From Bremia lactucae (taxonomy: Eukaryota > Oomycota > Peronosporomycetes > Peronosporales > Peronosporaceae): DNA of 64,000 nt. The first letter of the stretch is position 1; each line of letters opens with the position of its first letter. The notes below the pieces were generated by a model that ran no database searches, had not been told where the DNA came from, and was given only the letters and a program-made list of their open reading frames with translations. A program made the position numbers and the translations under genes. The DNA is taken from positions 11,493-75,492 of the forward strand of contig NC_090627.1 in the NCBI RefSeq assembly GCF_004359215.1, in the 5' to 3' direction. Below are positions 34,408-44,783 of this stretch, one piece after another.

Positions 34408-35149
34408 ATACTTCGCGGATACGTCCACTTTTTAACGAGTTAAAGTGAGTTCTTGCCGATGGGAGATTTCGCAATCAACAAGTCAGTGCATACTTCTACA
34501 AAGCATACACCGATTTTCGTGAACGGCTTCCGCCATTCACGTATTCCCACCTTGTTAGAGAGTGACTCTTCCTCAAAGCGGGGAGGGACTCGCTCGATCA
34601 AAAACCTTTCTACCTTCTGCTCATTTTTAATCAACATTGAAGTGGACAAATTTAATGCCATTGCGGACTCTAATAACGATGCGGAAAGACTCACCATCGA
34701 AGACAATGATACTATTAAAAACAATAATGCTCTTCCTAGGGAGGAGTGCAAGCCGGTCGCATTGAAAGCAAAAACAGAACCGAGTCAGCAGGTGATGTCC
34801 TGCTGGCTAGAGAAGCAGTGGTCCGCTTCGCACAGGATTCCATCGCTGACGCGGTAAATCGACATAAACGAAACTCTAACAATAATGGAAGAGCCAACAT
34901 TCTTTAATTTCATGTTAACGAACTAGTCCTTCTGGCTACGATAAGTTTACCAAAGCACGTAGTGACGAATGTTTACAGTGATAAACACTGCCCATGTATA
35001 TCGACCCTTTCCGTGCACTGCACCGCCAAGGCAATGCAAACACGATCGAGCTGCCTCGTAGGATGAGTACGCATCCTACGTTTTACGTTAGGCGTCTCCG
35101 ACCGTACCATCAGTACGAGGCTTCTTGCGATTTCAGATTACACCAGAAC

Positions 35150-36795
35150 AGTCAAGAGCATCAGCCAAAGCCTGATGGATCCGAGCCAAAGACTTATTGT
35201 CTCGGAACAGGGTTTAATTCTCTTGAACCAGACTATCCGCTCTTTGCTCCAAGGAAGAGATCTTCCGACGAGCTGTCAATATTTCGTTTTAAAGGGACTG
35301 ATGAGTCCTTTCGTTCGCCAGTTGTTCAGTCGCAATCTGCGCACAACTTTTCAACTGGTCACGAGAAACATTATCGACCGCCAGCGCTAACGCGCGGCGA
35401 TGGGATGGCTCGTGATCAAGAACCGACCTCAGTGGCCGAGTGGTTAAGCACTGGAACTGGGACCGGGAGGTACGTGGATCGATACCCGCGGAGGGCGGTA
35501 CGATGATATATCGCCGGAGATAGGCTAAAAAGCAGACGAGCAACCATCCAATGGAGGGCCGCCCTGCCAACCCGCACCGAAGGTGTGTGATAGTTAGGTG
35601 GGAGGAGGCCCTGTAGCCGAAATTCCCCATAGTGTAATGAGGGGTGCGGGGTTTCAATAAGAGAACTTCGTCAAAATTGAATCTCAAGATTCTCCCTTAA
35701 ATAATAAAGGGTGTGATCCAAATCACGATGAGAATCGGGCTCATCAAACGAGGCGAATCTAATCTTTCCTCCCCTCTTCATCAATTGATGGATTCAGGTG
35801 GCGAGAAGCCCTTCTTGTTGAAAGTTTCTTGAGCCACTGTCAGGCAAAGGGGGTCGAACGAGTAACTCGTTCGTTGCCGAGGGTATCCGCCCTCGCATGA
35901 TAGTTGAGAACCTCGTGGCCAACTGATGTTGGACGCTCCGGGTCTGGTCTTGCAGTACGACGAGACCCATCCTCCTCGGCAGAAGGTCCATCGGAGATCG
36001 AGCGCTTCCCGCGCTCGTAAAGGTTTGGAGGTTCTCAATCCCTTGACGCATCTCGTACGAGACGAAAGTCCTCCAATGGAGGTCTTTGAGGGAATACGCA
36101 TCAAAAGGGACATGACCTGCACCCTCAAAACAGCATGGGCATGAGCCCCCCAGGAAAGGCAAGGAATCCCTGCCTTTCTAGACAAACGGTGCAACTCATA
36201 GCGTGCACCGACTACGGTTCGATACTTAAACCGTTTACGAAAAGTATTTAGCTTGTCAAGCCAGACCCCACGACCTATGTTTTGTACATTCTGTACAAAG
36301 GCTGCCCAAGCTTGGAACAATGGTTTGACATCCTTTGCCCGTTTGCAAGTGTACCAACGATGCCGGTAAAAGGCATCGAGGAAGAATTCTGTTTCATCCT
36401 CACCAGGCTTGTGTAGCCTGGATGAGTCGAATAACGGAATATGATAGTGATCGTCGGTCATACCAGACGTGGTCATCGGCCTCGGAGTCATCTGATGATG
36501 ACTCCCCACTAAAAAAGATCTGACGAGTTGAATAACCTCGTCATCACCTCTTAAGTAGTCATGTTAAAACCCAAAGGTTTAACGGACTCGGGCCCGGGTG
36601 ATCCGGCGGTCTCACAGTCGCCACTGAGTCGGGCGAAGCAGCTGACTTGTCCCCGTCACCTGCAATGTCATCAATAGATGACATACCCCCGTCACCTTTA
36701 ATGGGAGTAGGAGGTGACACATTCCTCGCGGTAGACGCATTAGCGTCTACTGAACATTTGCCTTACTGATAGCTACACTTATCCGTGCGTCAAAT
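35150..36795 (-). pseudogene. Antisense ORF of family B (copy 3)
   Basis: The minus strand carries the best-preserved middle block: SRLHKPGEDETEFFLDAFYR, KRAKDVKPLFQAWAAFVQNV, GRGVWLDKLNTFRKRFK and VVGARYELHRLSRKAG (36509-36160), then FEPPLP and a C-terminal coiled-coil remnant down to 35160. The N-terminus is cut off at about 36795, where the element ends. A SINE interrupts it at 35422-35683. Its end overlaps the 3' end of pol on the other strand. Function unknown. Confidence 0.6.
35422..35683 (+). mobile_element. tRNA-derived SINE
   Basis: A 262-bp insertion flanked by TCAAGA on both sides (35416-35421 and 35684-35689); the uninterrupted site is present in copies 1 and 4. Near its 5' end it has a Pol III A box (TGGCCGAGTGG, 35433-35443) and a B box (GGATCGATACC, 35476-35486) at tRNA spacing. 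The surrounding GTGGCCGAGTGGTTAAGCAC resembles a long-variable-arm tRNA (Ser or Leu type). The body is unrelated to tRNA. No poly(A) tail is evident. It is probably Pol III transcribed and moved by LINE enzymes. Confidence 0.7.
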
Positions 36796-36841
36796 ATTTT
36801 TTTGATTGGCAAATATTTAATATGAACTTACTTGGAACTAA

Positions 36842-39326
36842 ATGGTGCCGTCAAGATTACAACGTAATAAGCCGAAATTACGCCCAAGTACCTTTGCGAT
36901 GGCTTCCGACGAAGCCGAGCACCAGCGCGTGAGCGAGTTGTTTGCTCGCGTGGTAGGAAACTCAAAATCCTTCGTCAGTGGCTCTCTCTCGATAGACGAA
37001 TCGACCGAATCGGCTGCTGTGCAACTGGTTTGGGGCGGAACGGACCTGGTCAACAGCGTGACGCACAAGTACCAGACTCACCACCATGTGAGTGCACTCT
37101 GTCAGTCGCAGCCAAACGTGATCGCCACAGGTTTTCCTCGCATTGATAGTAGCGATTGCACGAGTGTGTCGCCTTCTGGAAAGTACTTAGTGACACTGAA
37201 ACTCGAGAAAACACAGAACGACGGCACACCCGAGGGGCTATTCTGCGGTACTCGTTTAAACTTTTTTGGTTTTTTTCAACAATTGCTCACATTCTGATAT
37301 GTATGTGGCTTTGCGGTCTCCGTACTTAGTGTTTGAAAAACACAGATTCGTGTCGTCGTTTAAAGCCCCAAAGACGCTGCATGGAGCGATTTATCTTGGC
37401 GAACGCGAGGGTGGCATTGTGTGGTCAAACGATGAGAAAACCATCGCGTACGTAGCAGAGAAGAAGATTGAAGCGGCTGTTGCATTTTATACAAACGTGA
37501 ATACAAAAGGGGCGGAAAAGAAGGGCTCTGTTGGCGCCAAGTTTCAGTACTGTGGAGATTGGGGCGAGCAATACGAAGGCAAGAAGACGGCTTCGATTTT
37601 TCTTGCCACGTTGGCAACGGGAACGATTCATGAGGTGAAGAATGTACCTGAGCACTTGACGTGTGCAGACGTGGCATTTGTGCCTGGAGACGACGAACTG
37701 GTTTTTGCAGCCATTGAGGTCGATAAGCCCAAGCGTTTGGGAATCATCTACTGTTTCAATCGACCACAAACGCTCTATCATGTTTTTCTAGACAAAAAGG
37801 ATCCGACCAAAAACGTCGTGCAGAGGCTGGCATTGGATTTCCAGGACGAAGACGACACGGACATTGGATCAATGAGAAGTCCACGCTTCGCACCAGATGG
37901 CAAGCAACTGGCATTTCTCGCAACTCGCGACATTGCCACGCATGGGACTTGCAGCTTCTTGTGCGTGACGAATTGGGCATCCAAGAAAACGTCGACGGTC
38001 ATTCCTATCGTCGAGGAACCTGATGCATCGGAGCTTGATGTCGCGAAACGATTTAACGGATTATTCGTCACGTCATTGCATCGAAAGGCATGGTCGTCAG
38101 ATGCGCGGTTTATCTTTATCGAGACGCATGTGGGCTCTCGAGTTCTTTGGAAATACGTCGAGGTCGCTTCCAAAGAGCTCGTGTCTCCTGCATACGTCGA
38201 AGGCTCGAAAGTAGCTGTTGAAGTCGTAGTGGACCGATCGCATGACTACTATGTCGTGCTTGTCATGTCTCCCATACGACCTGCCAGTGTCTTTCTTGTG
38301 CATGTGGACCCTACGACAGGAACCTATATTCGACCTCCAATTTGTATTGCTGACCAACAGGAAGCCACGACGTTTATTAAGCAGTGGAAAGTCTACTCGA
38401 TTCCATCGTCTGTATCTGACGGGCCCGCTGCTGCAAAGACAAAACCAAAAATGCCTCATGTGCTTCAGAATTTGCTACTTTCGTCAGTAGCCAGCACAAC
38501 GGACTATGAAGCAACAGTCTTGCTTCCAAGCAGCGTTCCGTCACAAGATGGGTACCCTGTCATCTTAGATCTGCATGGAGGGCCACATAGCTGCTCCACA
38601 GTTATGTACCAAAAGCTATACGATTTCTGGGCTGCGCTCGGATTTGCCATCATAAGCGTCAATTACCGTGGCAGCACTGGATTTGGGAGGAAGCCATTGG
38701 AGTCTCTAGTTGGCAAAGTTGGGACTCAAGATGTCTATGATTGCCACTATGCATTGGACTACCTCTTGGAAAACAAGGCCACGCTGGGTCTGCCATTAGA
38801 TCAAACACGTGTGCACTGTTCAGGAGGCAGCCACGGCGGATTCCTCGTCACGCACCTTATTGCGCAGTTTCCAGGATTCTACAGATCCATGGTAACACGA
38901 AATCCGGTGACGAACATGGCTAGCGTGTTCTACACGTCGGATATTCCGGACTGGGGGCTCGCGTGTGCAGGCATTCAGCGCTTTGAAGCCATTTACACGT
39001 CTCAAAAGCTGCAGAGTTGCCACCAAAACTTGCCACCGCTGACACCCGAAGCGCGGTTGGCAATTCTCAGTAAATTGTGGCAGCATTCCCCAGTTAGCAA
39101 CGATCTCAGTAAAGTCACGACTCCGTCTCTGTTTGGATTAGGGGGAAAAGATAAGCGCGTGCCACCGAATCAAGGACTCGAGTATCAGGCGACTATTGCC
39201 GACTACGGCGTGCCGACGAAAGTCTTTTGGTATCCCGACGACTCGCACCCATTGAGCTCTGTGGAAGCCCTGGGGGATTTTACAGTAAATTGGGCTCTGT
39301 GGTTACTCAAGTATAATTCCATCTAA
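36842..39326 (+). CDS. Acylaminoacyl-peptidase (prolyl oligopeptidase family S9), one intron
   Basis: Two exons, 36842-37247 and 37330-39326, joined in phase 1 give about 800 residues. The N-terminal part is beta-propeller-like (SPSGKYLVTLKLE, LSWS-like GGIVWSNDEKTIAYVAEKK, RSPRFAPDGKQLAFLATRD). The C-terminal alpha/beta hydrolase has VILDLHGGPHS, NYRGSTGFG and the catalytic triad Ser636 (GGSHGGF), Asp743 (GGKDKRV) and His775 (DDSHPL). The enzyme removes N-acylated amino acids from peptides, in the cytosol. The first ATG gives a basic 19-residue extension; the ATG at 36899 (MASDEAEH) is an alternative and fits the family start better. It converges with the polymerase gene, 100 bp between stop codons. 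A retroelement ends about 45 bp upstream. Confidence 0.9.
37248..37329 (+). other. Intron of the acylaminoacyl-peptidase gene
   Basis: 82 bp, GTACTC...CTTAG, with a T-rich stretch in the middle. Splicing joins TGC-G to TG-TTT, giving C-V-F and keeping the family alignment (LKLEK ... FEKHRF), whereas unspliced reading hits a stop. Confidence 0.75.
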
Positions 39327-39426
39327 CATCGTAATTATTACAAACATGTTTTCTGTATGCTGTATCGATTGAGCGCTCTGACTCACAGGTCGTTGCTTAA
39401 CCATTTAGTCACCAGTTACTTACACG

Positions 39427-40914
39427 TCAATTGTGATGGGAAAGCAAGAAAGGTCCTTCAAATCGACAAGTACAATCGTTGCTGACTTGGAGAAAGCAGG
39501 CACGGTGATAAGTCGCACTTGCTGGCCATTGGTTCCTGTGCACGTACAATTCCATCACTTTTGCGTCCGTGGTTGCTACAAATAAATCAAACGTCGTACC
39601 TGCCACAAACCGTGTGCTGAAGCGAGGCTGGTTGCCTGAAAAGTACACCTGAGGACACGATTCGAGAACAAACGGATCTTCGTTCGAGACGGGAAAACAC
39701 GCCAACAGGTCCGGAGCCGTCGGCGCAGTGTGACGCCATTCGAGACAGCACTGCAGGTAATTCAATGCTCGTTCTTGCTCTCGCAGCTCCTTGCTTACAG
39801 TCAAATCGTCTCTATTAGGGAGAGTGCATTGCAGCATACTACGCAGTGGCTGCCCTGCATCCCCATAGAGTTGCACGCCTCCCACGCGCGCTTCGTACGG
39901 GTTGGTGACACATCGAAAGGACTGGAAGTGGGAGCTCCTCGGGAACAGACACGGATGGAAGCTCTGTTGCGGAAGCGTATAATTGCTGGGGTCGGACGCT
40001 CCCGGCATGAGGTCCACACACATGGCTGCTGCCAATGTCGACACGATCTCATCAGCATTTCGCAGCGGCTCGCACTCGAGATCTAACTGTGCTGCGGTCT
40101 TGCGCTTAAGTGTTGGCACCTGGACGTCGCGCTTATCGACAGCTTCAAGCACATTGCCAACAATAATTGTGCGAACGATTTTTGATACAAACGATTGCTC
40201 CTGAACATCGCCTAATCGACCTGCCAAATAGTCGACCAGAATGTGGTTCCGTAGCGGTTGGCTATCGGTATTGCGGCCAATATTTAGACCAGAGACCAGT
40301 GCCACGTATTGACTCTCGATTCGTTTTGGCAATGGACGTTGAGGCGGGAACGACGGAAGATAAATTTCGTCGACGAAAAAGCAGCCGTCTGTCCCGTCGC
40401 GGGCGACTCGGCCACGGACTCCGAGCACGACGCCCGTGACGTACCTCGCAACGTCAATCTCTCCCACGAGCTGCACGCGGCCGCTTTCGTCTTCGAGAAG
40501 CAACTTGTCCTCGTCGGTGGCCAACGGCTGCGTCATTGACTCAATGAGCGAGACACCCGACTCACTCATGAGAGCTTGGAATAGATCTGGCTTCGCGTCT
40601 AGTGTCTTGAGCAACGTGCCAATGACCACACACTCTTGATCGTCCGCCTTTAGGTCAATGACCTTGGATAATACTGCTATGCGACCATCCGTGCGCTTCT
40701 GGACCTGTTGGTGGACTACATCGCGCAGCTGCTGCAATCGACTAACGTAAATGTGCGAGAATTGCAACGCGTACGACTTTTGCTTTAGCACGAAGCGCTG
40801 ATACGTAGGTGTATAATCTACGGAGCTGCGTAGGGTCTGTAAAATGCGAAATTATTATCGACCTGCGAGCTGCAATGACAAGATAATGGTTCTTCGAGGC
40901 TGGTGACTTACCAT
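39427..40914 (-). CDS. POLD2: DNA polymerase delta small subunit (p50, POLD2-like), one intron
   Basis: Main exon 40836-39427 plus an upstream exon that supplies only the ATG (40914-40912), about 470 residues in all. Motifs typical of the B-subunit family: an N-terminal FSHIYVSRLQQLR segment; an OB-fold part (VVIGTLLKT; LLLEDESGRVQLVGEI); the calcineurin-like but non-catalytic domain with YVALVSGLNIG (about 179), IIVGNV, DLMPGASDPSNYTLPQQ (about 277) and FRCVTNPY (about 308); and near the end CPQVYFSGNQP. It tethers the catalytic subunit of Pol delta in nuclear DNA replication and repair. The intact frame suggests a functional gene. An in-frame TGA lies 17 codons upstream of the chosen ATG. 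Confidence 0.9.
40837..40911 (-). other. Intron of the POLD2-like gene
   Basis: 75 bp on the minus strand, GTAAGTCACC...TTTTACAG. It lies directly after the ATG codon, so exon 1 contributes a single methionine before TLRSSVDYTPTYQRF. Donor and acceptor both fit consensus. Confidence 0.65.
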
Positions 40915-40969
40915 CGGAGAGTTGGCGCCAATATTGTAGAAATCTAGGGCTGTGGCCAATACTTTTCAT

Positions 40970-41328
40970 CGAATGTTTTTGTCGGATATTATTTGCACCT
41001 GTAATCGATAAAATGGCATTTATGAAAATGAATGCACCTTTTTCATCAGGTAATTTATTACAATTGCTGTCATTTGTCTTTTTTATTCAGAAAGCTTGAT
41101 ACTGAATACTACATCCACTCTAGTTACCCGCGACACTTCGAGCATCGCACAGCTAGAGTAGGTCAAGTTGAAAAACCAACAAGTTTAAGTTCATTTCTAG
41201 TCGGCCCGTTTGGTGCAATAAGTGCTCGAAGCTTGGATTAATTGACGTGCCCAAAATGTATTTGATTCATGTCTCTTTCTTGGTTCGTAAAGCCAATAGC
41301 TTCAGTAGACTTTGGCACATCTATCGTC
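40970..41328. other. Upstream region of the POLD2-like gene
   Basis: Non-coding, AT-rich; no recognisable gene. It should contain the polymerase-subunit promoter. Confidence 0.4.
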
Positions 41329-41757
41329 TATGCAGGGGTGTATTGTTACATGAGATAATCACTTAAAGGTTGTTAGTTAATATGTTATCTAAAAGGTGAA
41401 TAATATTTGGAGAATATTACTTTAATATTCAGAAAGCTTATCCATTTGTAGATATAGGCCATTATATCTACTCCGCGGTCCAGTCAGCACTGGATGCGCG
41501 CAAAGAGAGAGACAGATAAGACTTTATTACATGTTTATATTAGTATATAATTAAGTCAGTATTAAATAGATAGAAACAGAAGAACTTAATTATATTAAAC
41601 AAACTTTACTTTAAACCCTCTTTAAAGCAAGTGTTTTAAAGAAAGTCTTCCTCTGCACGTACTAGTGCATGTGTAGTGACGTGATGCACCACTCGCACTA
41701 AAGGAGTGCGAAGTGGACTTGTACTGAAGCAGTTTAAGTTGGCAGTGCCCCGTTACA
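41329..41757 (+). repeat. Family-D solo LTR
   Basis: About 430 bp with a slightly degraded start (TGCAGGGGTGTATTGTTACATG) and the terminus GCAGTGCCCCGTTACA at 41757. It matches the outer parts of 58749-59166. No internal sequence and no target-site duplication are seen. Confidence 0.75.
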
Positions 41758-41955
41758 AGGATAGTACTACAAGCGTTCAATAGTCTCTTGACTTGGCAGC
41801 AATCAGTCGCTAGTTCTTGATCTACCGGATTACGCGGAGAGGCATACGGCAGTAACTAAACCTTTCGGAAGGTCAAGCATTTCCTAGTCGCGTTTTCTTT
41901 CTTCTTCCGTGTTTATATTTAATGCCTGACGGATGCCAATGACAGAATCAATAGA
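41758..41955. other. Spacer between family-D LTR and family-C element
   Basis: About 200 bp without recognisable features. Confidence 0.4.
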
Positions 41956-42423
41956 TGTGTAACGGGCTAAAGTTGCCCAAGTTACACAATCCCCGTTAAG
42001 TACACTTTGTTTGCTTAAGGGTTTGGTCAATTACTTTAGTGAAGTAATTAGACTCACTACTTGAGTAAGCTCACATTGTACCCACCACTTGGGTATGGCT
42101 CAAATTGTACCCACCACTTGGGTACGGTTCACATTGCGACCCACCCTTGTGTATGTGATGCACCTCAGGGCATTCACGTTAACGGGGATGACGGCTCGCG
42201 TCATCCAAGAAACGAGGTATTTAGAATAATACGCTCGCAGCACAAATCAGTGCATATCTACAGAGATTTCATTTATGATTGGTTAAAATAGGTTCTATTT
42301 TTATTTTAATACGATTAAATATAAACCAGTCTGAGAACTACTTTCTAGTTTACAAGTGAACACGTGGAGCCCGGTTACTGCTTCCTCACTGTGCCTGAAG
42401 GTGTGTGCATAAGTAGAGCGCCT
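41956..42423 (+). repeat. Family-C LTR (5')
   Basis: It begins TGTGTAACGGGCTAAAG and contains three near-copies of 'ACCCACcACTTGGGTATGG' in tandem (42060-42160). Similarity to the right LTR ends around 42423 after CTGAAGGTGTGTGCATAAGT. Confidence 0.75.
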
Positions 42424-42513
42424 TCCCACGAACCGTCTCTCAGAGCTTGTCAGTGAAGATGAGCCTCAATAACGATTGGGCTCATTCCCCACCTCTCCGA
42501 ACTTTATCGGGAG

Positions 42514-43480
42514 GTGGTAGAGCACTTGGCGAGGGACTTGGTTAGCAAGCCCTGGCCAGGCTCTTGGGCAGTCCTCCTGAGCAACATGTTGCTCAGTTGG
42601 AGCAGTTTTGAGGCGCTCGTGCTCGGACAGCGAATGGCCGCGTCCGAGGCACAGAGCCATGCTGCGGCGGAGTCCGTCACTCAGACTCAGGATGAGCTTA
42701 GGCGAGAGCATGCTCGAAGCGAGGCTCTCAACAGGACTGTTGAGATGCTCTCCGCCCAGCCGCATCAGCCGAGGCCCATTCGGATGGACCTGCCTAAGTT
42801 CGATGGAACTGCATCGCACACGATTGTCCACTGGATTTAAGCCGTGGGGTAGTGCGGTGTGGCGCAGCTCATCGAGGACGACACTTGGATGGTATCGTAC
42901 ACCATGTCGCATTTGCGCGGTAAGGCCTCAGAGTGAGCTTTCTCGGCGCTTATGGTGGACGTTAAGGCGTTCCCTTCACCGGCAATCTTTAAGACAAAGA
43001 TTCGCGCCATGTATCAGCCGCCGAAGAACGAAGAGTTGCTTCAGGCGCGCTTCTTTGGAGCATGACAATCGAAGCGATCCCTGCCAGATAATGTGCAGGG
43101 GATGCGTTCGCTGTCGGCGTTCATTAGTGTGAGTCCGATACCGGAACACATTAAGGTGCCCACGTTCATGTATGGACTGCGGCACGGCCCATCGCGGCAG
43201 GCTATTTTTAGAAAGGTGTCGTCAACGATGAAAGAGGCAATCCAAATTGCCTTAGTTGAGGAGCAATCCCACAACAGTGCCTCGGCGACAGCTTGGTATA
43301 AATGGTCGGCCGATAGGCTGGCTGCCACTACAACGGAGTTGAGCAATGCTGACGTAGCTACTACAAGTGCGGCAAGCGCGGCCACATGATGGCTCGCTGC
43401 TATGCCAGAGCCCCTTCTGGTGCTAAGATGCCAATCAAGACGACTCCCTTTTCAAAGGGCGATGGCAAAAAATAGCGTGC
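42514..43480 (+). pseudogene. Family-C gag
   Basis: First block (42514-42840) has a helical region (QTQDELRREHARSEALNRTV) and MDLPKFDGTASHTIVHWI. A second block in a shifted frame has SYTMSHLRGKASE and PSPAIFKTKIRAMYQPPKNE, then AFISVSPIPEHIKVPTFMYG (to 43389). A zinc-knuckle remnant, YYKCGKRGHMMARC, near 43350 has lost its first Cys. Stops and frameshifts separate the blocks. Confidence 0.75.
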
Positions 43481-43659
43481 GAGACGCATGAGTTCTGCAT
43501 CGACCACTGAGGGGTCGGGAATGCAGCAGCGCAGTAGGAGCGGATGCCCTACTGACGCAGGCTCTGAAGCTTCCCCAAAGTTCCGAGTTATCGAGCAAAT
43601 GGGTAGCATAGTCCCAGAGGTCTCCATTTTATGACCTCAACCGTGCTGGCCTATAGCGC

Positions 43660-43990
43660 TCGAGCACGAGGCTATGACCATGCAATGACCCTTCCAGTTG
43701 ATTCGGGTGCATCACCGGGTTTTATCAAGCTCGCGCTCTAAGAACGAGACCGGCGGTGTTTGAGTCGCTTTGCCAGGATGGCAAGAGAGAAGATACAAAC
43801 GTTCGTTTAGCGAGCGGCGTGCTCGTAAAGTCTGAGGGAGTTCAAGTTGTACTTGCCTTCAGTTTAAGTAGAGAGAAGTTCACAGTGCTGGGTATAGAGA
43901 GCCGCATGACCTCATTCTAGGCATGCCATGGTTGGCAAAACACCAACCATGGATAGACTGGCGTACACGCACAGTTGCTAATTCTACGCA
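43660..43990 (+). pseudogene. Family-C protease
   Basis: Contains the retropepsin active-site motif TLPVDSGASPGF (near 43700) and the downstream ILGMPWLAKHQPWIDWRTRT (43914-43960), with a stop shortly after the first motif. It would process the Gag-Pol polyprotein. Confidence 0.7.
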
Positions 43991-44783
43991 GAAAATCGGA
44001 AGGACTGTGCTCCTGCAAGAGGCATATGCAACTGATGTCGTAACAAATGCAGTTGAGGGTCCGTTGACGAGATGTCAAACGTTATCAGGTCCTACCCATA
44101 GCCTAAAGCCTCGTGTAGTAGGAAGTGTAGCGACAGCAAGTCAGGCGACACAAAGTCCTATCCAGCTCGGAGAAACTGATGCAGCGAAAAGGACGAGGAC
44201 AAGTAGTCATGCGTCCGAATGTCTTGCACAGAGCCGAAAGCCTGCGGCAGTAGACAGCGAGCTGACAGGATGCCAAGCGTCGCAAGAACCGGCATAGAGC
44301 CTAGAGCCTCGTGCGGGTGGAAGGGGTGCGTTAGCCGAGAGAAGCAAAGGCACCCGCTTCCCAGTCAATGGTCGTGGTGACTCGAAAACGAGTACCCGAC
44401 AGATAAGACGATCAAAGGCACGTCAAAACGAGTGAACTTTGGATCGGTCCTGACAAAAGAGAACGGGCTTTCGAACGAAGTGTTCGAGGTCGTCGAAGAC
44501 GAAAAAGCGGAGACATCCTCTGTTGAGGTGCTCCTGCACGTCTTGAAATCTACCGAGGAGATAGTTAAGCTCCCGGAGATGCCGTGGGATCTGTTACTGT
44601 CCGACGTTAAGAATAACGAAGTAGTCGCACCAGTTCCAGAAAAGAACTTGGTGGACTATTGTTCGTCGTCCACAATGGACAAGAGCGTCCTCGAAACGGA
44701 CAAAACGAAAGAAATTCGCTGCTCAAGGCTAGGATGCCTTGAGAGACAGCCCGTTCTATTAGATTATGTGAAAAGATCGTGAT

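Larger units (their letters stand above)
30579..35165 (+). pseudogene. Family-B pol, copy 3, interrupted by inserts
   Basis: Protease 30579-30900 (LVDCGASKNF; DVILGIPWLKKYEPCINW). PR-RT linker 31560-31820 (VTDDNYVADIRSVIVFPE). Reverse transcriptase 31837-32500 with PTFCVRKATGRW, VIINDMSKSTIFSSVDPMDG and catalytic PSYFDDAF. RNase H 32510-33130. Integrase zinc region near 33390-33545 and core from 34029 (VCADPFSKIVHLAAV; LVSDQDPKI; STSDHPKTD). C-terminal region 34994-35160 (LHRQGNANTIELPRRM; HPTFYVRRLRPY). The integrase is split by two unrelated pieces of DNA, and further frameshifts separate the domains, so no functional polyprotein is expected. Confidence 0.85.
29187..36795 (+). mobile_element. 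Ty3/gypsy retrotransposon, family B copy 3 (LTRs truncated or missing)
   Basis: It starts with the last 180 bp of a family-B LTR (29187-29366), then a TGGTAGC primer site, gag, pol and an antisense ORF, and ends without a 3' LTR about 45 bp before the peptidase gene. It carries a foreign insert (33634-34024) and a family-C LTR piece (34328-34407) in the integrase, and a SINE (35422-35683) in the antisense ORF. Frames are interrupted, but the RT box YFDD is intact. Confidence 0.85.

Noticed and set aside
35432..35505. Functional tRNA gene (Ser/Leu-like)
   Set aside because: A and B boxes are present but no acceptor or anticodon stem can be paired convincingly, and the sequence lies within a 262-bp insertion flanked by a target-site duplication, fitting a SINE.
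38097..38459. Long minus-strand ORFs within the peptidase gene
   Set aside because: They overlap the well-supported peptidase coding sequence and have no family resemblance; they are shadow frames.
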